64,000 nt of DNA from positions 248,001-312,000 of the forward strand of contig CANLUS010000005.1 of assembly GCA_947494325.1 (NCBI GenBank), given 5' to 3'. Origin of the DNA: an uncultured Flavobacteriaceae bacterium (GTDB lineage Bacteria; Bacteroidota; Bacteroidia; Flavobacteriales; Flavobacteriaceae). Made by a program: the position numbers and the translations under genes. A model generated the notes under the pieces. That model worked only from the letters and a program-made list of their open reading frames with translations. It searched no databases and was not told where the DNA came from. Below, in pieces: positions 1 to 8,160 of this stretch. Each line of letters starts with the position of its first letter. The first letter of the stretch is position 1.

Positions 1-699
1 ACTCATTTCCAATGGAAACGCATATCGCTCTTTATCTTCATAGAATTTTGGTAAAAAAGGATTATCCGCAAAACGCTCTAATACCAATTTGGCATTAAAG
101 TCATCACCAATCATTTTCGCTAAGGTTGTTTTACCAGCACCAATATTCCCTTCAATAGCAATGTAATTATATTTGTCGACGAGCGAAATAGGACGTTCTA
201 GTTGTAAATCAGTTTTTTCAATGTCAGAAGCATCGTTACAACTCTGTAAACAAATCAGAATTGTCTTTTTAGCAATTGGATGCCTCATATTAGGAGCAAT
301 TTCGGTTAAGGGTACCATGACGAATTTTCTGTCAAGCATACTTGGATGTGGCACTTTTAAGTTCTCATAAAAAATTATTTCATCATCAAAAAGCAGTACA
401 TCAATATCAATGATTCTTGCCTCATATTTCTCAGCAACACCTCTTTTTCTGCCCATAGCAGTTTCTATTTCGAGTACCGTTTTGAGTAGTTTTTCTGGAG
501 TTAAATTTGTAGATACTTCAATACAAACATTTAAAAAATCATCACTTTTAAAACCCCAAGATGCGGTTTTATAAACCGAGGAAATCTGCACAATTCTACC
601 TACTTTTTGAGCGATTTCGTCACAGGCTTTTTGCAAATTCGACAAGGTATTTCCTTGATTGGTACCGAGTGATAAATATGTAGTACGTTGAATTTTCAT
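1..699 (-). CDS. folK: FolK-deoxynucleoside kinase fusion (3' end outside window)
   Basis: The first 233 codons are visible; the gene runs off the left edge. Residues 1 to about 155 are 6-hydroxymethyl-7,8-dihydropterin pyrophosphokinase (HPPK), which transfers pyrophosphate from ATP in folate synthesis; the motif RIIDIDVLLFDD (95-106) carries the metal-binding acidic residues. After a short linker, a second domain starts around residue 177 with IAIEGNIGAGKTT (P-loop GNIGAGKT, 184-191), typical of deoxyadenosine/deoxyguanosine-type deoxynucleoside kinases. HPPK-dNK fusions are known in Bacteroidota. The protein is cytoplasmic. The ATG at 699 is the natural start, since the HPPK fold begins at once (TTYLSLGTNQG). 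folA and thyA lie within 7 kb. The HPPK assignment is firm; the kinase substrate is not decided by sequence. Confidence 0.9.
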   Translation of the reverse strand, partial: MKIQRTTYLSLGTNQGNTLSNLQKACDEIAQKVGRIVQISSVYKTASWGFKSDDFLNVCIEVSTNLTPEKLLKTVLEIETAMGRKRGVAEKYEARIIDIDVLLFDDEIIFYENLKVPHPSMLDRKFVMVPLTEIAPNMRHPIAKKTILICLQSCNDASDIEKTDLQLERPISLVDKYNYIAIEGNIGAGKTTLAKMIGDDFNAKLVLERFADNPFLPKFYEDKERYAFPLEMS

Positions 700-739
700 C
701 TTGTTAGGACAAAGAAAATAAAATCAGTCAATAAAAGTT

Positions 740-747
740 TATATTTG
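740..747 (+). promoter_or_regulatory. Candidate -7 promoter box for sppA
   Basis: TATATTTG matches the Bacteroidota -7 consensus TAnnTTTG and lies 84 bp before the sppA start. No TTG/TTTG -33 element is seen at 17-23 bp upstream, so the assignment rests on the -7 box alone. Confidence 0.45.
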
Positions 748-831
748 CTGCTTTAAATTTATGAACATTTTAAGAAGTTAAATGTAACGGAAGCCTTTAA
801 AAGAAGACTTATTTATTAAAATAATAAACGA

Positions 832-2604
832 ATGACATTTTTAAGAGAATTATTAGCAGTAATATTAGGTGTATTTATAGCAGGAGGAATTATGTTTTTA
901 ATATTTCTTGCTTTTGTGAGCGCTTCAGCATCCTCTTTTAGTGAAGATGCGGCTGTGGTTGTTGAAAGCAATTCTGTTTTAGAGTTGAAATTAGAAAGCA
1001 CGATTAAAGATGATTATAGCGTAACTGACCCTTTTGCTAGCTTTCTAGGAGGTAATGATAGTGATGTTTTAGAAATGCACGAAATTATTAGTGCCATAGA
1101 GAATGCGAAGAACGACGATAATATAAAAGGAATTAGTATTAATTCACTGTATGTGAATGCTGGAATTTCACAAACGCAAACCATTCGTGATAAACTGTTA
1201 GAGTTTAAAGAGTCTGGTAAATTTATTGTGGCTTACGCGGATGTGTTTACGCAAAAAAATTACTACTTAAGTTCAGTAGCAGATTCAATTTATATGAATC
1301 CTGTTGGAGCAGCTGATTTTAAAGGGTTGTCGAGCGAAATACTCTATTTTAAGGATTTTGAAGATAAATATGGAGTGAAAATGGAAATTATTCGTCACGG
1401 AAAATACAAAAGTGCGGTAGAACCATTTTTAACGAATAAAATGAGTGATGCCAATAGAGAACAAATCTCTTCTTTTTTAAATTCAATTTGGAGTGAAATG
1501 GTAAGCGATATTGGAGAGAGTAGAAAAAAGTCGAATGATGAGATCAATCGTATCGCTGACGAATTACTAATAAGAACACCAAAATTAGCGCTTGAAAACA
1601 ATATGATTGATGGTCAATTGTATTATGATCAATATGAAGATAAATTGAAAACTTTGGTGGGTACTGATTCTGCCAAAAAATTAAATATATTGACATTAAG
1701 TGAGTATGTTTCTTCTGGAAAAGGTAGGATAAAATCATCGGCTTCCGATAAGATAGCAGTATTATATGCTCAGGGTAACATAATGTACGGAGAAGGAGAT
1801 CAATCTTATATTGGACAGGGGAAAATGATTGAGGCTTTAAAGAAAATAAGAAAAGATAAAAAAATAAAAGCTGTCGTGTTACGTGTAAATTCTCCAGGAG
1901 GAAGTGCCTTAGCATCTGATTTGATTTGGAGAGAGCTAGAATTGACAAAAAAAGAAAAGCCATTAGTAGTTTCTATGGGTAATTTAGCAGCTTCAGGAGG
2001 ATATTATATTGCCTGTAATGCAGACTCAATTGTTGCTGAACCTACAACGATAACTGGCTCAATAGGGGTATTCGGAATGATACCTAATGCAAATGAATTA
2101 ATAGGTAGAATAGGAATTAATGCCGAGCAAGTAGGTACAAATAAACAGTCTGTCGGATATAGTGTTTTCGAACCAATGTCTGACGATTTTTATAAGGTAA
2201 CCAAAGAAGGTGTTGAAGATATATATACCACATTTGTGGATAGAGTTGCTACTGGAAGAGGGATGACTGTGAGCGAAGTAGATAGTATTGCGCAAGGGAG
2301 AGTTTGGACAGGAGCCGAAGCATTGGAAAATGGGTTGGTAGACAAGTTAGGGAGTCTAGAAGATGCTATAGAAATAGCGGCAGAATTAGCCGAAATTGAA
2401 GACTACAGAACTACCAATTATCCGAGGTTTAAAGTAGATTTTCAAGATGCTTTTAATCCATTTTCAATATCGATAAAAACAAAAGAAAAATTACTAAAAG
2501 AAGAATTAGGTGTCGAAAACTATACTATTTTTAAAGGGATGAAGGAATTTATAGATATGAAGGGAATTCAAGCGAGAATGCCTTATATCTTAGAAATAAA
2601 ATAG
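832..2604 (+). CDS. sppA: Signal peptide peptidase SppA, 67K type
   Basis: This 590-residue inner-membrane serine protease degrades signal peptides left in the membrane after export. An N-terminal transmembrane segment (about residues 7-30) anchors two tandem S49 peptidase domains, as in the long E. coli-type SppA. The catalytic dyad is visible: the general-base lysine in GKYKSAVEPF (K193) and the nucleophilic serine in NLAASGGYYIA (S388), the equivalents of E. coli K209 and S409. Length is normal for the family. The gene appears monocistronic: divergent to folK, and its stop codon abuts base-to-base the stop codon of the convergent AraC-type gene, with no room for a private terminator. Confidence 0.96.
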   Translation: MTFLRELLAVILGVFIAGGIMFLIFLAFVSASASSFSEDAAVVVESNSVLELKLESTIKDDYSVTDPFASFLGGNDSDVLEMHEIISAIENAKNDDNIKGISINSLYVNAGISQTQTIRDKLLEFKESGKFIVAYADVFTQKNYYLSSVADSIYMNPVGAADFKGLSSEILYFKDFEDKYGVKMEIIRHGKYKSAVEPFLTNKMSDANREQISSFLNSIWSEMVSDIGESRKKSNDEINRIADELLIRTPKLALENNMIDGQLYYDQYEDKLKTLVGTDSAKKLNILTLSEYVSSGKGRIKSSASDKIAVLYAQGNIMYGEGDQSYIGQGKMIEALKKIRKDKKIKAVVLRVNSPGGSALASDLIWRELELTKKEKPLVVSMGNLAASGGYYIACNADSIVAEPTTITGSIGVFGMIPNANELIGRIGINAEQVGTNKQSVGYSVFEPMSDDFYKVTKEGVEDIYTTFVDRVATGRGMTVSEVDSIAQGRVWTGAEALENGLVDKLGSLEDAIEIAAELAEIEDYRTTNYPRFKVDFQDAFNPFSISIKTKEKLLKEELGVENYTIFKGMKEFIDMKGIQARMPYILEIK

Positions 2605-3477
2605 TTATTGAATTATACGCTTCATTTCTCCGCGATACTTAGAAGCGCTTTTTCCGGTAAATTCTTTAAATAATTTATTGAAATGCGAAAAGTTATTGAA
2701 ACCACATTCAAAACAAATATCGGTAATACTATTTTGACTTTCCGATAAAAGCTTCGTTGCGTGTACAACGCGGTATTCATTTACGAGTTTCGTAAACGTT
2801 TTGCCTGTTGCTTTTTTGAAATATCTACAGAATGCAGGTACGGTCATACTTACTTTGTCAGCAATTTCGTCTAAACTTATATGTCGTTGAAAATTACCAT
2901 TGATGTGTTTAAATATTAAATCAATCTTTGCGCTATCTTGAGGTTCGGTTTCGAAGGCAAAACCATCAGCATTTAAGATCGTATATTCTTTTGCAAGGGA
3001 GAGTTCATGCAATATTTCTAGCAATTTGTTGATACGTTCAAAACCTTCAAGGGTTGCTAAAGATTCTATTTTCGGCCCAACTATTTTTTTCGTTTCAGGA
3101 GTATATAAAATGCCTTTTTTTGCTCGCTCAAATAATGTACTTATGGCACTCATCTCTGGAATCATAAAAAAACTAGTTCCTAGAAAGTCAGGTTTAAACT
3201 GTACAACAGTTTCAGATCCTTTTGCTGTTAAGCCGTCTGTAAAGCCATTATGAGGAAGGTTAGAACCTATTAATATAAGCTGACTATTATTGAAGTAAGA
3301 CAAGTGGTTTCCAATATGTCTTTTCCCCCTTCCTTGGTTTACATATACGAGTTCTATTTCTGGATGAAAGTGCCAAAACATATGACTGTTCTTTCTCTTC
3401 TCAGTATGTTGTTTGACCAAAAGAGAACTTCCAAATTCTGGACTTACTTTTTCAAAAGCGGGTTTTCTCTGTAGCAT
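2605..3477 (-). CDS. AraC-family transcriptional regulator with cupin sensor domain
   Basis: This is a 290-residue soluble regulator. The N-terminal half looks like an AraC-type cupin ligand-binding domain, with metal/sugar-pocket-like histidines in WHFHPEIELVYV (35-46) and LPHNG (74-78). The C-terminal 100 residues carry the two AraC helix-turn-helix motifs, around 201-225 (SLDEIADKVSMTVPAFCRYF) and 251-275 (ITDICFECGFNNFSHFNKLF). Members with this layout often control sugar utilisation, but no catabolic operon is adjacent, so the effector and target are unknown. It is convergent with sppA with zero spacing between the stop codons and divergent from the secreted-protein gene at 3682, a possible target. 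Confidence 0.9.
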   Translation of the reverse strand: MLQRKPAFEKVSPEFGSSLLVKQHTEKRKNSHMFWHFHPEIELVYVNQGRGKRHIGNHLSYFNNSQLILIGSNLPHNGFTDGLTAKGSETVVQFKPDFLGTSFFMIPEMSAISTLFERAKKGILYTPETKKIVGPKIESLATLEGFERINKLLEILHELSLAKEYTILNADGFAFETEPQDSAKIDLIFKHINGNFQRHISLDEIADKVSMTVPAFCRYFKKATGKTFTKLVNEYRVVHATKLLSESQNSITDICFECGFNNFSHFNKLFKEFTGKSASKYRGEMKRIIQ

Positions 3478-3495
3478 TTATTCACAATTTTAAAA

Positions 3496-3503
3496 CAAAG
3501 GTA
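3496..3503 (-). promoter_or_regulatory. Candidate -7 promoter box for the AraC regulator
   Basis: On the minus strand this reads TACCTTTG (TAnnTTTG), 18 bp before the ATG. A TTG lies 16 bp further upstream (3520-3522), close to the expected -33 spacing. Confidence 0.5.
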
Positions 3504-3625
3504 CGGCATCAGAAATAATCAATCTATAGTAATTTACCACAATTATGTGTTATTTTAACCCAAATATGGACTTAACAATTTGTTAACGTTAATTCTGTAT
3601 ATAAATTAGTCAAAACTGATGTTTT

Positions 3626-3652
3626 TTTGCCTCGAGATTGGTTTTACTTTTG
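3626..3652 (+). promoter_or_regulatory. Candidate Bacteroidota promoter for the secreted-protein gene at 3682
   Basis: TTTG at 3626-3629 is followed after 15 bp by TACTTTTG (3645-3652), a perfect TAnnTTTG -7 box 29 bp before the start codon. The spacing is slightly below the usual 17-23 bp. Confidence 0.55.
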
Positions 3653-3681
3653 TCCTGTTTAATAATGTAAAATAATAAATT

Positions 3682-4278
3682 ATGAAAACAGTAATTAGAA
3701 AAAGTTTACTACTTGTAGTGCTCTTAGCGGCAGTTACAGTAAGTTACGGAAATGAGATTTCAGGTAACACAAACAAAGGGAAAATTGTAAGAACGAACGT
3801 AACATTTAAAGATGTAAAGAAAGGTTCCATTCTAACTATTAAAGATACGAATGGTTTGATTTTGTATAAAGAAGCAATACAATTAAACGGAACATACACT
3901 AAAGGATTCGATTTGACATCATTGCCTGATGGTAATTATTATTTCGAAATGGATAAAGATGTAGAAGTGAAAATAATTCCATTTAAAGTAGCTTCTTCGG
4001 TGGTAACCTTTGATAAAGATTCTGAAGCAAGTATTTTTAAACCAGTCGTATTTGTGAGCAATAAAAAATATGTACATGTTTCTAAAACAGCTGTGAATAG
4101 TGGTGATCTAAACATCGAGATATTTGCAGAAAATGGAGATTCAGTTTATTCAGAAAAAATTGAAAAAGAAGGAGATATTTTAGGGAAAATCTATGATTTT
4201 TCAACTTCTGAAAAAGGAATATATACCTTCGTAATGAAGACAGATGGTAGAAGATTTGTACAGAATTTGAAGATATAA
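3682..4278 (+). CDS. Exported protein of unknown function with sorting-domain-like C-terminus
   Basis: I do not recognise a specific family. The 198-residue product starts with a clear signal peptide (MKTVIRKSLLLVVLLAAVTVSYG, cleavage near residue 23) and is otherwise predicted beta-rich and soluble. The last 30 residues (EKGIYTFVMKTDGRRFVQNLKI region) resemble the beta-sandwich end of type A sorting domains used by the type IX secretion system: a GxY strand followed by a terminal strand ending in a basic KI. The match is not strong enough to call. It has its own promoter and ends at a bidirectional terminator shared with folA. It is divergent from an AraC regulator. Export is well supported; function is unknown. 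Confidence 0.8.
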   Translation: MKTVIRKSLLLVVLLAAVTVSYGNEISGNTNKGKIVRTNVTFKDVKKGSILTIKDTNGLILYKEAIQLNGTYTKGFDLTSLPDGNYYFEMDKDVEVKIIPFKVASSVVTFDKDSEASIFKPVVFVSNKKYVHVSKTAVNSGDLNIEIFAENGDSVYSEKIEKEGDILGKIYDFSTSEKGIYTFVMKTDGRRFVQNLKI

Positions 4279-4322
4279 AAGATTATGATCAGTAATTGAT
4301 TCATAAGTTTAGTTAATTGGTT

Positions 4323-4350
4323 AAAAAGTGGGCTATTAGCCCACTTTTTT
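4323..4350. terminator. Bidirectional intrinsic terminator overlapping the folA stop codon
   Basis: A stem of AAAAAGTGGGC and GCCCACTTTTT with loop TATTA is followed by a T-run on either strand. It serves the plus-strand exported-protein gene and the minus-strand folA. The right arm encodes the last four folA codons (KKVG), so the terminator is partly coding. Confidence 0.85.
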
Positions 4351-4821
4351 GTATGTAACAAAACTATAATTGTATTGATGCTTATCGTCTTTTTGATGTT
4401 CTTCTCGGGTAATTTCTTTCCATATTTTTTTATCTATTGGAGGAAAGAAAGCGTCAGCATCCAACGCCGCATCTACATGAGTAAGGTCTAAATAGTCTGC
4501 CAGAACCATAGCTTGTTTGTAAATCTCAGCGCCACCTAAAATATAAGGATTCTCATCTTCCGCTGCAGCCTTAAGTGCTTCTTTTAGTGAGTGTACAATA
4601 ACACATCCATCTGCTTGATAAGCTGTATTACGCGTAATAACAATATTAGTACGATTAGGCAGCGGCCTGCCGAGTGATTCATATGTCTTTCTGCCCATAA
4701 TAACATGATGACCAGCGGTAACTTTTTTGAATCTTTTTAGATCATTTGGTAAATGCCAAATTAAATCATTGTCTTTCCCAAGTTCATTATTCTTACCAAT
4801 AGCTGCTATAATGGTTATCAT
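4336..4821 (-). CDS. folA: Dihydrofolate reductase
   Basis: This 161-residue cytoplasmic enzyme reduces dihydrofolate to tetrahydrofolate with NADPH, regenerating the cofactor oxidised by ThyA. The N-terminus (IIAAIGKNNELGKDNDLIWHLPNDLKRFK) is characteristic, with the catalytic acid at D27 and the Trp22 loop. HHVIMGRKTYESLGRPLP forms the NADPH-binding region, and YILGGAEIYKQA is the conserved GG motif. Length matches the family. Its ATG overlaps the stop codon of the upstream 2TM gene (ATGA), indicating translational coupling. thyA, its metabolic partner, lies 1.3 kb away on the same strand but in a separate unit. Confidence 0.97.
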   Translation of the reverse strand: MITIIAAIGKNNELGKDNDLIWHLPNDLKRFKKVTAGHHVIMGRKTYESLGRPLPNRTNIVITRNTAYQADGCVIVHSLKEALKAAAEDENPYILGGAEIYKQAMVLADYLDLTHVDAALDADAFFPPIDKKIWKEITREEHQKDDKHQYNYSFVTYKKVG

Positions 4822-5204
4822 AGATCTAGGCTTTTTTTTTCTGACTCAGGAAGTTCATCGTTAGGAGTAATAATTTTATTCTTGATGAGGTTTTTCTCTA
4901 ATTTTTCAATTTTTTTAGAATGTTTTGAAATTAATTTTTCTGTTTCTATGCGCTCCCAATCTTTACCAAAAAATCGATTCGTTATAAATACGTTTACAAA
5001 ATGTAAAATCCATAAAAATAACCAAGCAGCAACAGCATATTTAAACCACTCTCCAAATTGTTGACCAACATTAAAAACGACATTCAGTACAATTAAGAAT
5101 ATTGAACCCACTAAAAACAATAAAAAGTGATAATACAATCGCTTTTTTTGCTTCACTCTTTTACGAGCCTTTTCATAAACTTCATGTTGTTCTTTAGATT
5201 CCAA
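4818..5204 (-). CDS. 2TM domain-containing membrane protein
   Basis: This 128-residue protein has the small 2TM domain seen in many Bacteroidota: a basic amphipathic N-terminus (EKARKRVKQKKRLYYHF), two transmembrane helices (about residues 25-47 and 55-75) and a cytoplasmic, charged C-terminal tail that is probably helical. The motif FFGKDWERIE after the second helix is typical of the family. In other proteins the domain is found fused to signalling modules; the role of the free form is unknown. It is the first gene of a two-gene unit and overlaps folA by 4 bp. Confidence 0.85.
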   Translation of the reverse strand: MESKEQHEVYEKARKRVKQKKRLYYHFLLFLVGSIFLIVLNVVFNVGQQFGEWFKYAVAAWLFLWILHFVNVFITNRFFGKDWERIETEKLISKHSKKIEKLEKNLIKNKIITPNDELPESEKKSLDL

Positions 5205-5315
5205 AAATATCTATGTTTAAGCTAGGGTAAATAACTTAAGGAAAATATCATTCGTATAAACCAGTCTCCTTATATATTTACCTGATATCATTTAAGGTAA
5301 CAATAGGCCGAAAAG

Positions 5316-5507
5316 CTACATATTTTTTAACCATTCTTTGATATATCCCGAAAAGTCTTCAGTCTCCAAAGCATCATTTACTTCTTCTAAACTGATCTGT
5401 TCACTTTCTAATGTGTTGAGTATTGTTTGAATTGCAGATAACCTATTTACATCATCAATTTTTTCGATTCTTTCTAGAATACTTCTTTTTAATTCTCCTT
5501 TTTCCAT
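5316..5507 (-). CDS. Small acidic protein, orphan antitoxin-like
   Basis: This 63-residue protein has no recognised function. It is predicted all-helical and acidic, with a C-terminal tail ending in GYIKEWLKNM. The size, charge and the pattern LxRIEKIDDVNRLSAIQTIL resemble small Bacteroidota antitoxins of RelE/ParE-type modules, but no toxin-sized frame lies downstream in the 111 bp before the 2TM gene, so if related it is an orphan. A minus-strand -7 box (TAACTTTG, 5553-5560) lies 45 bp upstream of the ATG and supports a real gene. The functional idea is inference only. Confidence 0.6.
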   Translation of the reverse strand: MEKGELKRSILERIEKIDDVNRLSAIQTILNTLESEQISLEEVNDALETEDFSGYIKEWLKNM

Positions 5508-5552
5508 TTCTCTTGCTATTTAATGAAAGTAAACATTGGTTTTTGTCTACAT

Positions 5553-5560
5553 CAAAGTTA
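5553..5560 (-). promoter_or_regulatory. Candidate -7 promoter box for the 63-residue gene
   Basis: It reads TAACTTTG on the minus strand, a match to TAnnTTTG, 45 bp upstream of the ATG at 5507. No clear -33 element is visible. Confidence 0.4.
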
Positions 5561-5605
5561 AACTATTTATCTAATTAACGGTTATAGATGTTAGGTTACG
5601 TACAA

Positions 5606-5676
5606 AAATACTAGTATTTGATGAAAAGTAACTGTTAAAAAAAAGATAAAATGAAATTTTAACAGTACATTTTTTT
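5606..5676. repeat. Palindrome and long inverted repeat in the 295-bp gap before the glycogen-binding gene
   Basis: Two elements sit in this otherwise empty stretch. The first is a perfect 14-bp palindrome AAATACTAGTATTT (5606-5619). The second is an inverted repeat ACTGTTAAAA (5631-5640) / TTTTAACAGT (5657-5666) followed by seven T (5670-5676), which looks like a plus-strand terminator although no plus-strand gene precedes it. They may be an operator plus a terminator of a small RNA, or regulatory DNA for either flanking gene. Confidence 0.4.
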
Positions 5677-5802
5677 GTATTTCCGTTATTTAACAATAGC
5701 ATAAATTTTATATTCATAAAAATAACCTAGAGTTTATATAAAACAGAGACTTTTTCTTGATTCTTCACTAACTTTATATCATAATTTTAAATAAAAAATG
5801 AT

Positions 5803-6099
5803 ATGGCAATTAAAAAGCAATATTTAAAAAGTAAACCTATTTGCAAGGTGACTTTCACGGTACCTGCGAAGGAAGCAAAAAAAGTAGTGGTTGTTGGGTC
5901 TTTCAATAATTGGAACACCAATGCTTCTAAATTAAGAAAACTCAAGAATGGCACTTTTAAAGGTACCATAGATCTTCCGAAAGACGAGAACTATGAGTTC
6001 AGATATTTAGTCGATAGCGAGTACAAAAACGATGATCAGGCCGATAGTTATATTTGGAATAACTATGCAGGTGCTGAGAATGCTGTTTTAGAACTCTAA
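5803..6099 (+). CDS. Stand-alone glycogen-binding (CBM48/AMPK-beta-type) domain protein
   Basis: At 98 residues this is essentially a single early-set/CBM48 beta-sandwich. CKVTFTVPAKEAKKVVVVGSFNNWN (19-43) and the later YEFRYLVDSEYKNDDQADSY are the hallmark strands of AMPK-beta and branching-enzyme carbohydrate-binding modules, including the W in the GSFNNW turn. There is no catalytic domain and no signal peptide, so it is probably a cytoplasmic alpha-glucan-binding or adaptor protein. No glycogen enzyme is adjacent. It is convergent with thyA, with only 2 bp between the stop codons. Confidence 0.85.
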   Translation: MAIKKQYLKSKPICKVTFTVPAKEAKKVVVVGSFNNWNTNASKLRKLKNGTFKGTIDLPKDENYEFRYLVDSEYKNDDQADSYIWNNYAGAENAVLEL

Positions 6100-6101
6100 T
6101 T

Positions 6102-6926
6102 CTAAATCGCAACTGCACCTTTAATATGTGGATGCGGATTGTAATCGACTAGCGTAAAATCATCAAACGTAAAATCTGTGATGTTTTTAATTTCGGGATT
6201 TAATACCATTTTAGGTAAAGGTCTTGGATCACGTGACAGCTGCAATTCTAATTGCTCTAAATGATTATTATAAATATGGGCATCACCGAATGTATGTATG
6301 AATTCGCCTGATTCGTAGCCACATACTTGTGCCATCATCATGGTGAATAAGGCATAAGAAGCTATGTTAAATGGTACACCCAAAAATATGTCAGCACTAC
6401 GCTGATACAGTTGACAGGAGAGTTTACCATCTGCCACATAAAACTGAAAAAAAGCATGGCAGGGTGGTAAGGCAGCTTTTCCATCTGCTACATTTTCACT
6501 AAAAGACACTGAAGTGTTAGGTAAAACACTAGGATTCCAAGCAGAAACTAGCATTCTTCTGCTGTTTGGATTATTTTTTAAAGTTGTAATGACTTCTTCT
6601 AATTGGTCTATTTCATCACTATTCCAATTTCGCCATTGATGACCATAAACTGGACCTAAATCACCATGATCATCAGCCCATTCATTCCAAATCCTTACTC
6701 CATTTTCTTGCAAGTATTTAATATTAGTATCCCCTTTAATAAACCATAGCAATTCATATATAATTGATTTTAGATGTAGCTTTTTTGTCGTAACCATTGG
6801 AAAACCTTCATTCAGGTCAAAACGCATTTGATGGCCAAATACACTTTTGGTTCCTGTACCAGTTCGATCTCCTTTCTCGTTACCGTTTTCTAAAACGTGT
6901 TTAACTAAATCTAAATATTGTTTCAT
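6102..6926 (-). CDS. thyA: Thymidylate synthase (ThyA type)
   Basis: This 274-residue enzyme methylates dUMP to dTMP using methylene-tetrahydrofolate, producing dihydrofolate that FolA recycles. Conserved elements are [11 protein letters not shown] near the N-terminus (folate/phosphate loop), the nucleophilic cysteine in [12 protein letters not shown] (C156), [22 protein letters not shown] (the dUMP pocket) and the C-terminal IKGAVAI that closes the active site. It is about ten residues longer than the 264-residue E. coli enzyme because of an insertion (around 137-150) just before the catalytic cysteine. Monocistronic, with a 172-bp upstream region shared divergently with the AraC-type gene at 7099. 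Confidence 0.98.
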   Translation of the reverse strand: MKQYLDLVKHVLENGNEKGDRTGTGTKSVFGHQMRFDLNEGFPMVTTKKLHLKSIIYELLWFIKGDTNIKYLQENGVRIWNEWADDHGDLGPVYGHQWRNWNSDEIDQLEEVITTLKNNPNSRRMLVSAWNPSVLPNTSVSFSENVADGKAALPPCHAFFQFYVADGKLSCQLYQRSADIFLGVPFNIASYALFTMMMAQVCGYESGEFIHTFGDAHIYNNHLEQLELQLSRDPRPLPKMVLNPEIKNITDFTFDDFTLVDYNPHPHIKGAVAI

Positions 6927-7082
6927 GTCGTCATAATTTTCTAGAAAATAAAAGTAAAAAAAAGGAGTAACTACAAAGAGAAAGTACCCTAAAATTATAT
7001 AAAAGTTATCAACGTAGTATTTGAATTTGGTTAAGAGAAGATTAACAATATTTGGGATTTTATTTATTAACTTGGGCGAAAA

Positions 7083-7090
7083 TAATTTTG
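7083..7090 (+). promoter_or_regulatory. Candidate -7 promoter box for the membrane AraC regulator
   Basis: TAATTTTG matches TAnnTTTG exactly but lies only 8 bp before the GTG start, so transcription from it would give a leaderless or nearly leaderless mRNA. Confidence 0.4.
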
Positions 7091-7098
7091 CATAAACG

Positions 7099-8148
7099 GT
7101 GACATTTAAAGATCCAATACTTTTTTTTATTTGTTCAGTAGGAGTTTTTAACGGCTTTTTAGCGAGCTTTTATTTCTTATTCTTTTCTAAACAAAAGCGC
7201 CCCCAAAATATCTTTTTCGGATTACTTGTATTAATGTTGAGTATTCGAATCGGAAAATCGGTATATATGATTTTTACCGAAGCTTCAGAGAAAGAACTAA
7301 TAATACCTCAAATAGGGTTGTCGGCCTGCTTTTTAATAGGGATATTCTTATACTATTATTTAAGGTCGTCGGTCAAAAATATAAGAGTGATTCCAACTTC
7401 CTGGAAAATTCATATTGGCATTTTATTTTTAGTTGTCTTAATTGTTGGAATTATCAAACCTTATGAAACGAATATTGAGTTTTGGCATGTCTATTTTGTT
7501 CATTTTATTTATTTCATTTGGGGTATTTATATTGTATTTTCTGGAGTGGTACTTAAAGATATATTTTTAAAACTATTTAGTAAAACTCAAAAATGTACAA
7601 CAGCAGAATTATGGCTAGTGGCTGTTTTTGTTGGAAATGTATTAATATTTTCTGCATATATGATTGGCTACTTTTATTTGTATCTAGTCGGAACAATTAC
7701 ATTTTCAGTCGTCTTTTATGGTTTGTTATTTTTCTTTTTATTTAAGAAAAATAGGAATACTATTTTTCAGGATATTCCGCAAAAGTATGGCGCTAAAAAG
7801 ATTGATGAATCTGAAGCGAACTTTTTAATTAAGCAGTTAAATGATTTGATGAAAGATAAAGAGCTTTACAAAAAGACAGATATAAAATTACAATTGGTTG
7901 CGAAAGATATCCATATTTCTACACATAAATTATCACAATTATTGAATGATAATCTAGGGAAAAGCTTCGCTTCATACGTAAATGACCATCGTATAAATGA
8001 AGCAAAACGCTTACTGAAAGAAAATAATCAATTCACCTTAGAGGCTATTGGTTACGAGGCTGGCTTTTCTTCTAAATCAAGTTTTTACGCTACTTTTAAA
8101 AAGGCCGTTGGCAAAACTCCAGCAGCGTTTAAAAAACAATTTAGTTAG
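7099..8148 (+). CDS. Membrane-anchored AraC-type transcriptional regulator
   Basis: This 349-residue protein has seven predicted transmembrane segments (roughly 7-29, 38-59, 68-89, 103-121, 129-151, 171-192, 196-217), a short linker and a C-terminal AraC DNA-binding domain with HTH motifs around 263-285 ([21 protein letters not shown]) and 312-335 ([22 protein letters not shown]). Membrane-embedded AraC regulators are a recurrent Bacteroidota architecture thought to sense membrane or extracellular signals directly. The start is GTG: an in-frame TAA lies at 7093-7095, and the first transmembrane helix begins within ten residues, so no later start is plausible. Target genes are unknown; the neighbouring lipoprotein is convergent. 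Confidence 0.88.
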   Translation: MTFKDPILFFICSVGVFNGFLASFYFLFFSKQKRPQNIFFGLLVLMLSIRIGKSVYMIFTEASEKELIIPQIGLSACFLIGIFLYYYLRSSVKNIRVIPTSWKIHIGILFLVVLIVGIIKPYETNIEFWHVYFVHFIYFIWGIYIVFSGVVLKDIFLKLFSKTQKCTTAELWLVAVFVGNVLIFSAYMIGYFYLYLVGTITFSVVFYGLLFFFLFKKNRNTIFQDIPQKYGAKKIDESEANFLIKQLNDLMKDKELYKKTDIKLQLVAKDIHISTHKLSQLLNDNLGKSFASYVNDHRINEAKRLLKENNQFTLEAIGYEAGFSSKSSFYATFKKAVGKTPAAFKKQFS

Positions 8149-8160
8149 GAGTTTACCTTC

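Noticed and set aside
1544-1963. 139-codon open frame antisense to sppA
   Set aside because: It lies fully inside a strongly conserved gene, its product has no family-like features, and it has no own promoter; it is a shadow frame.
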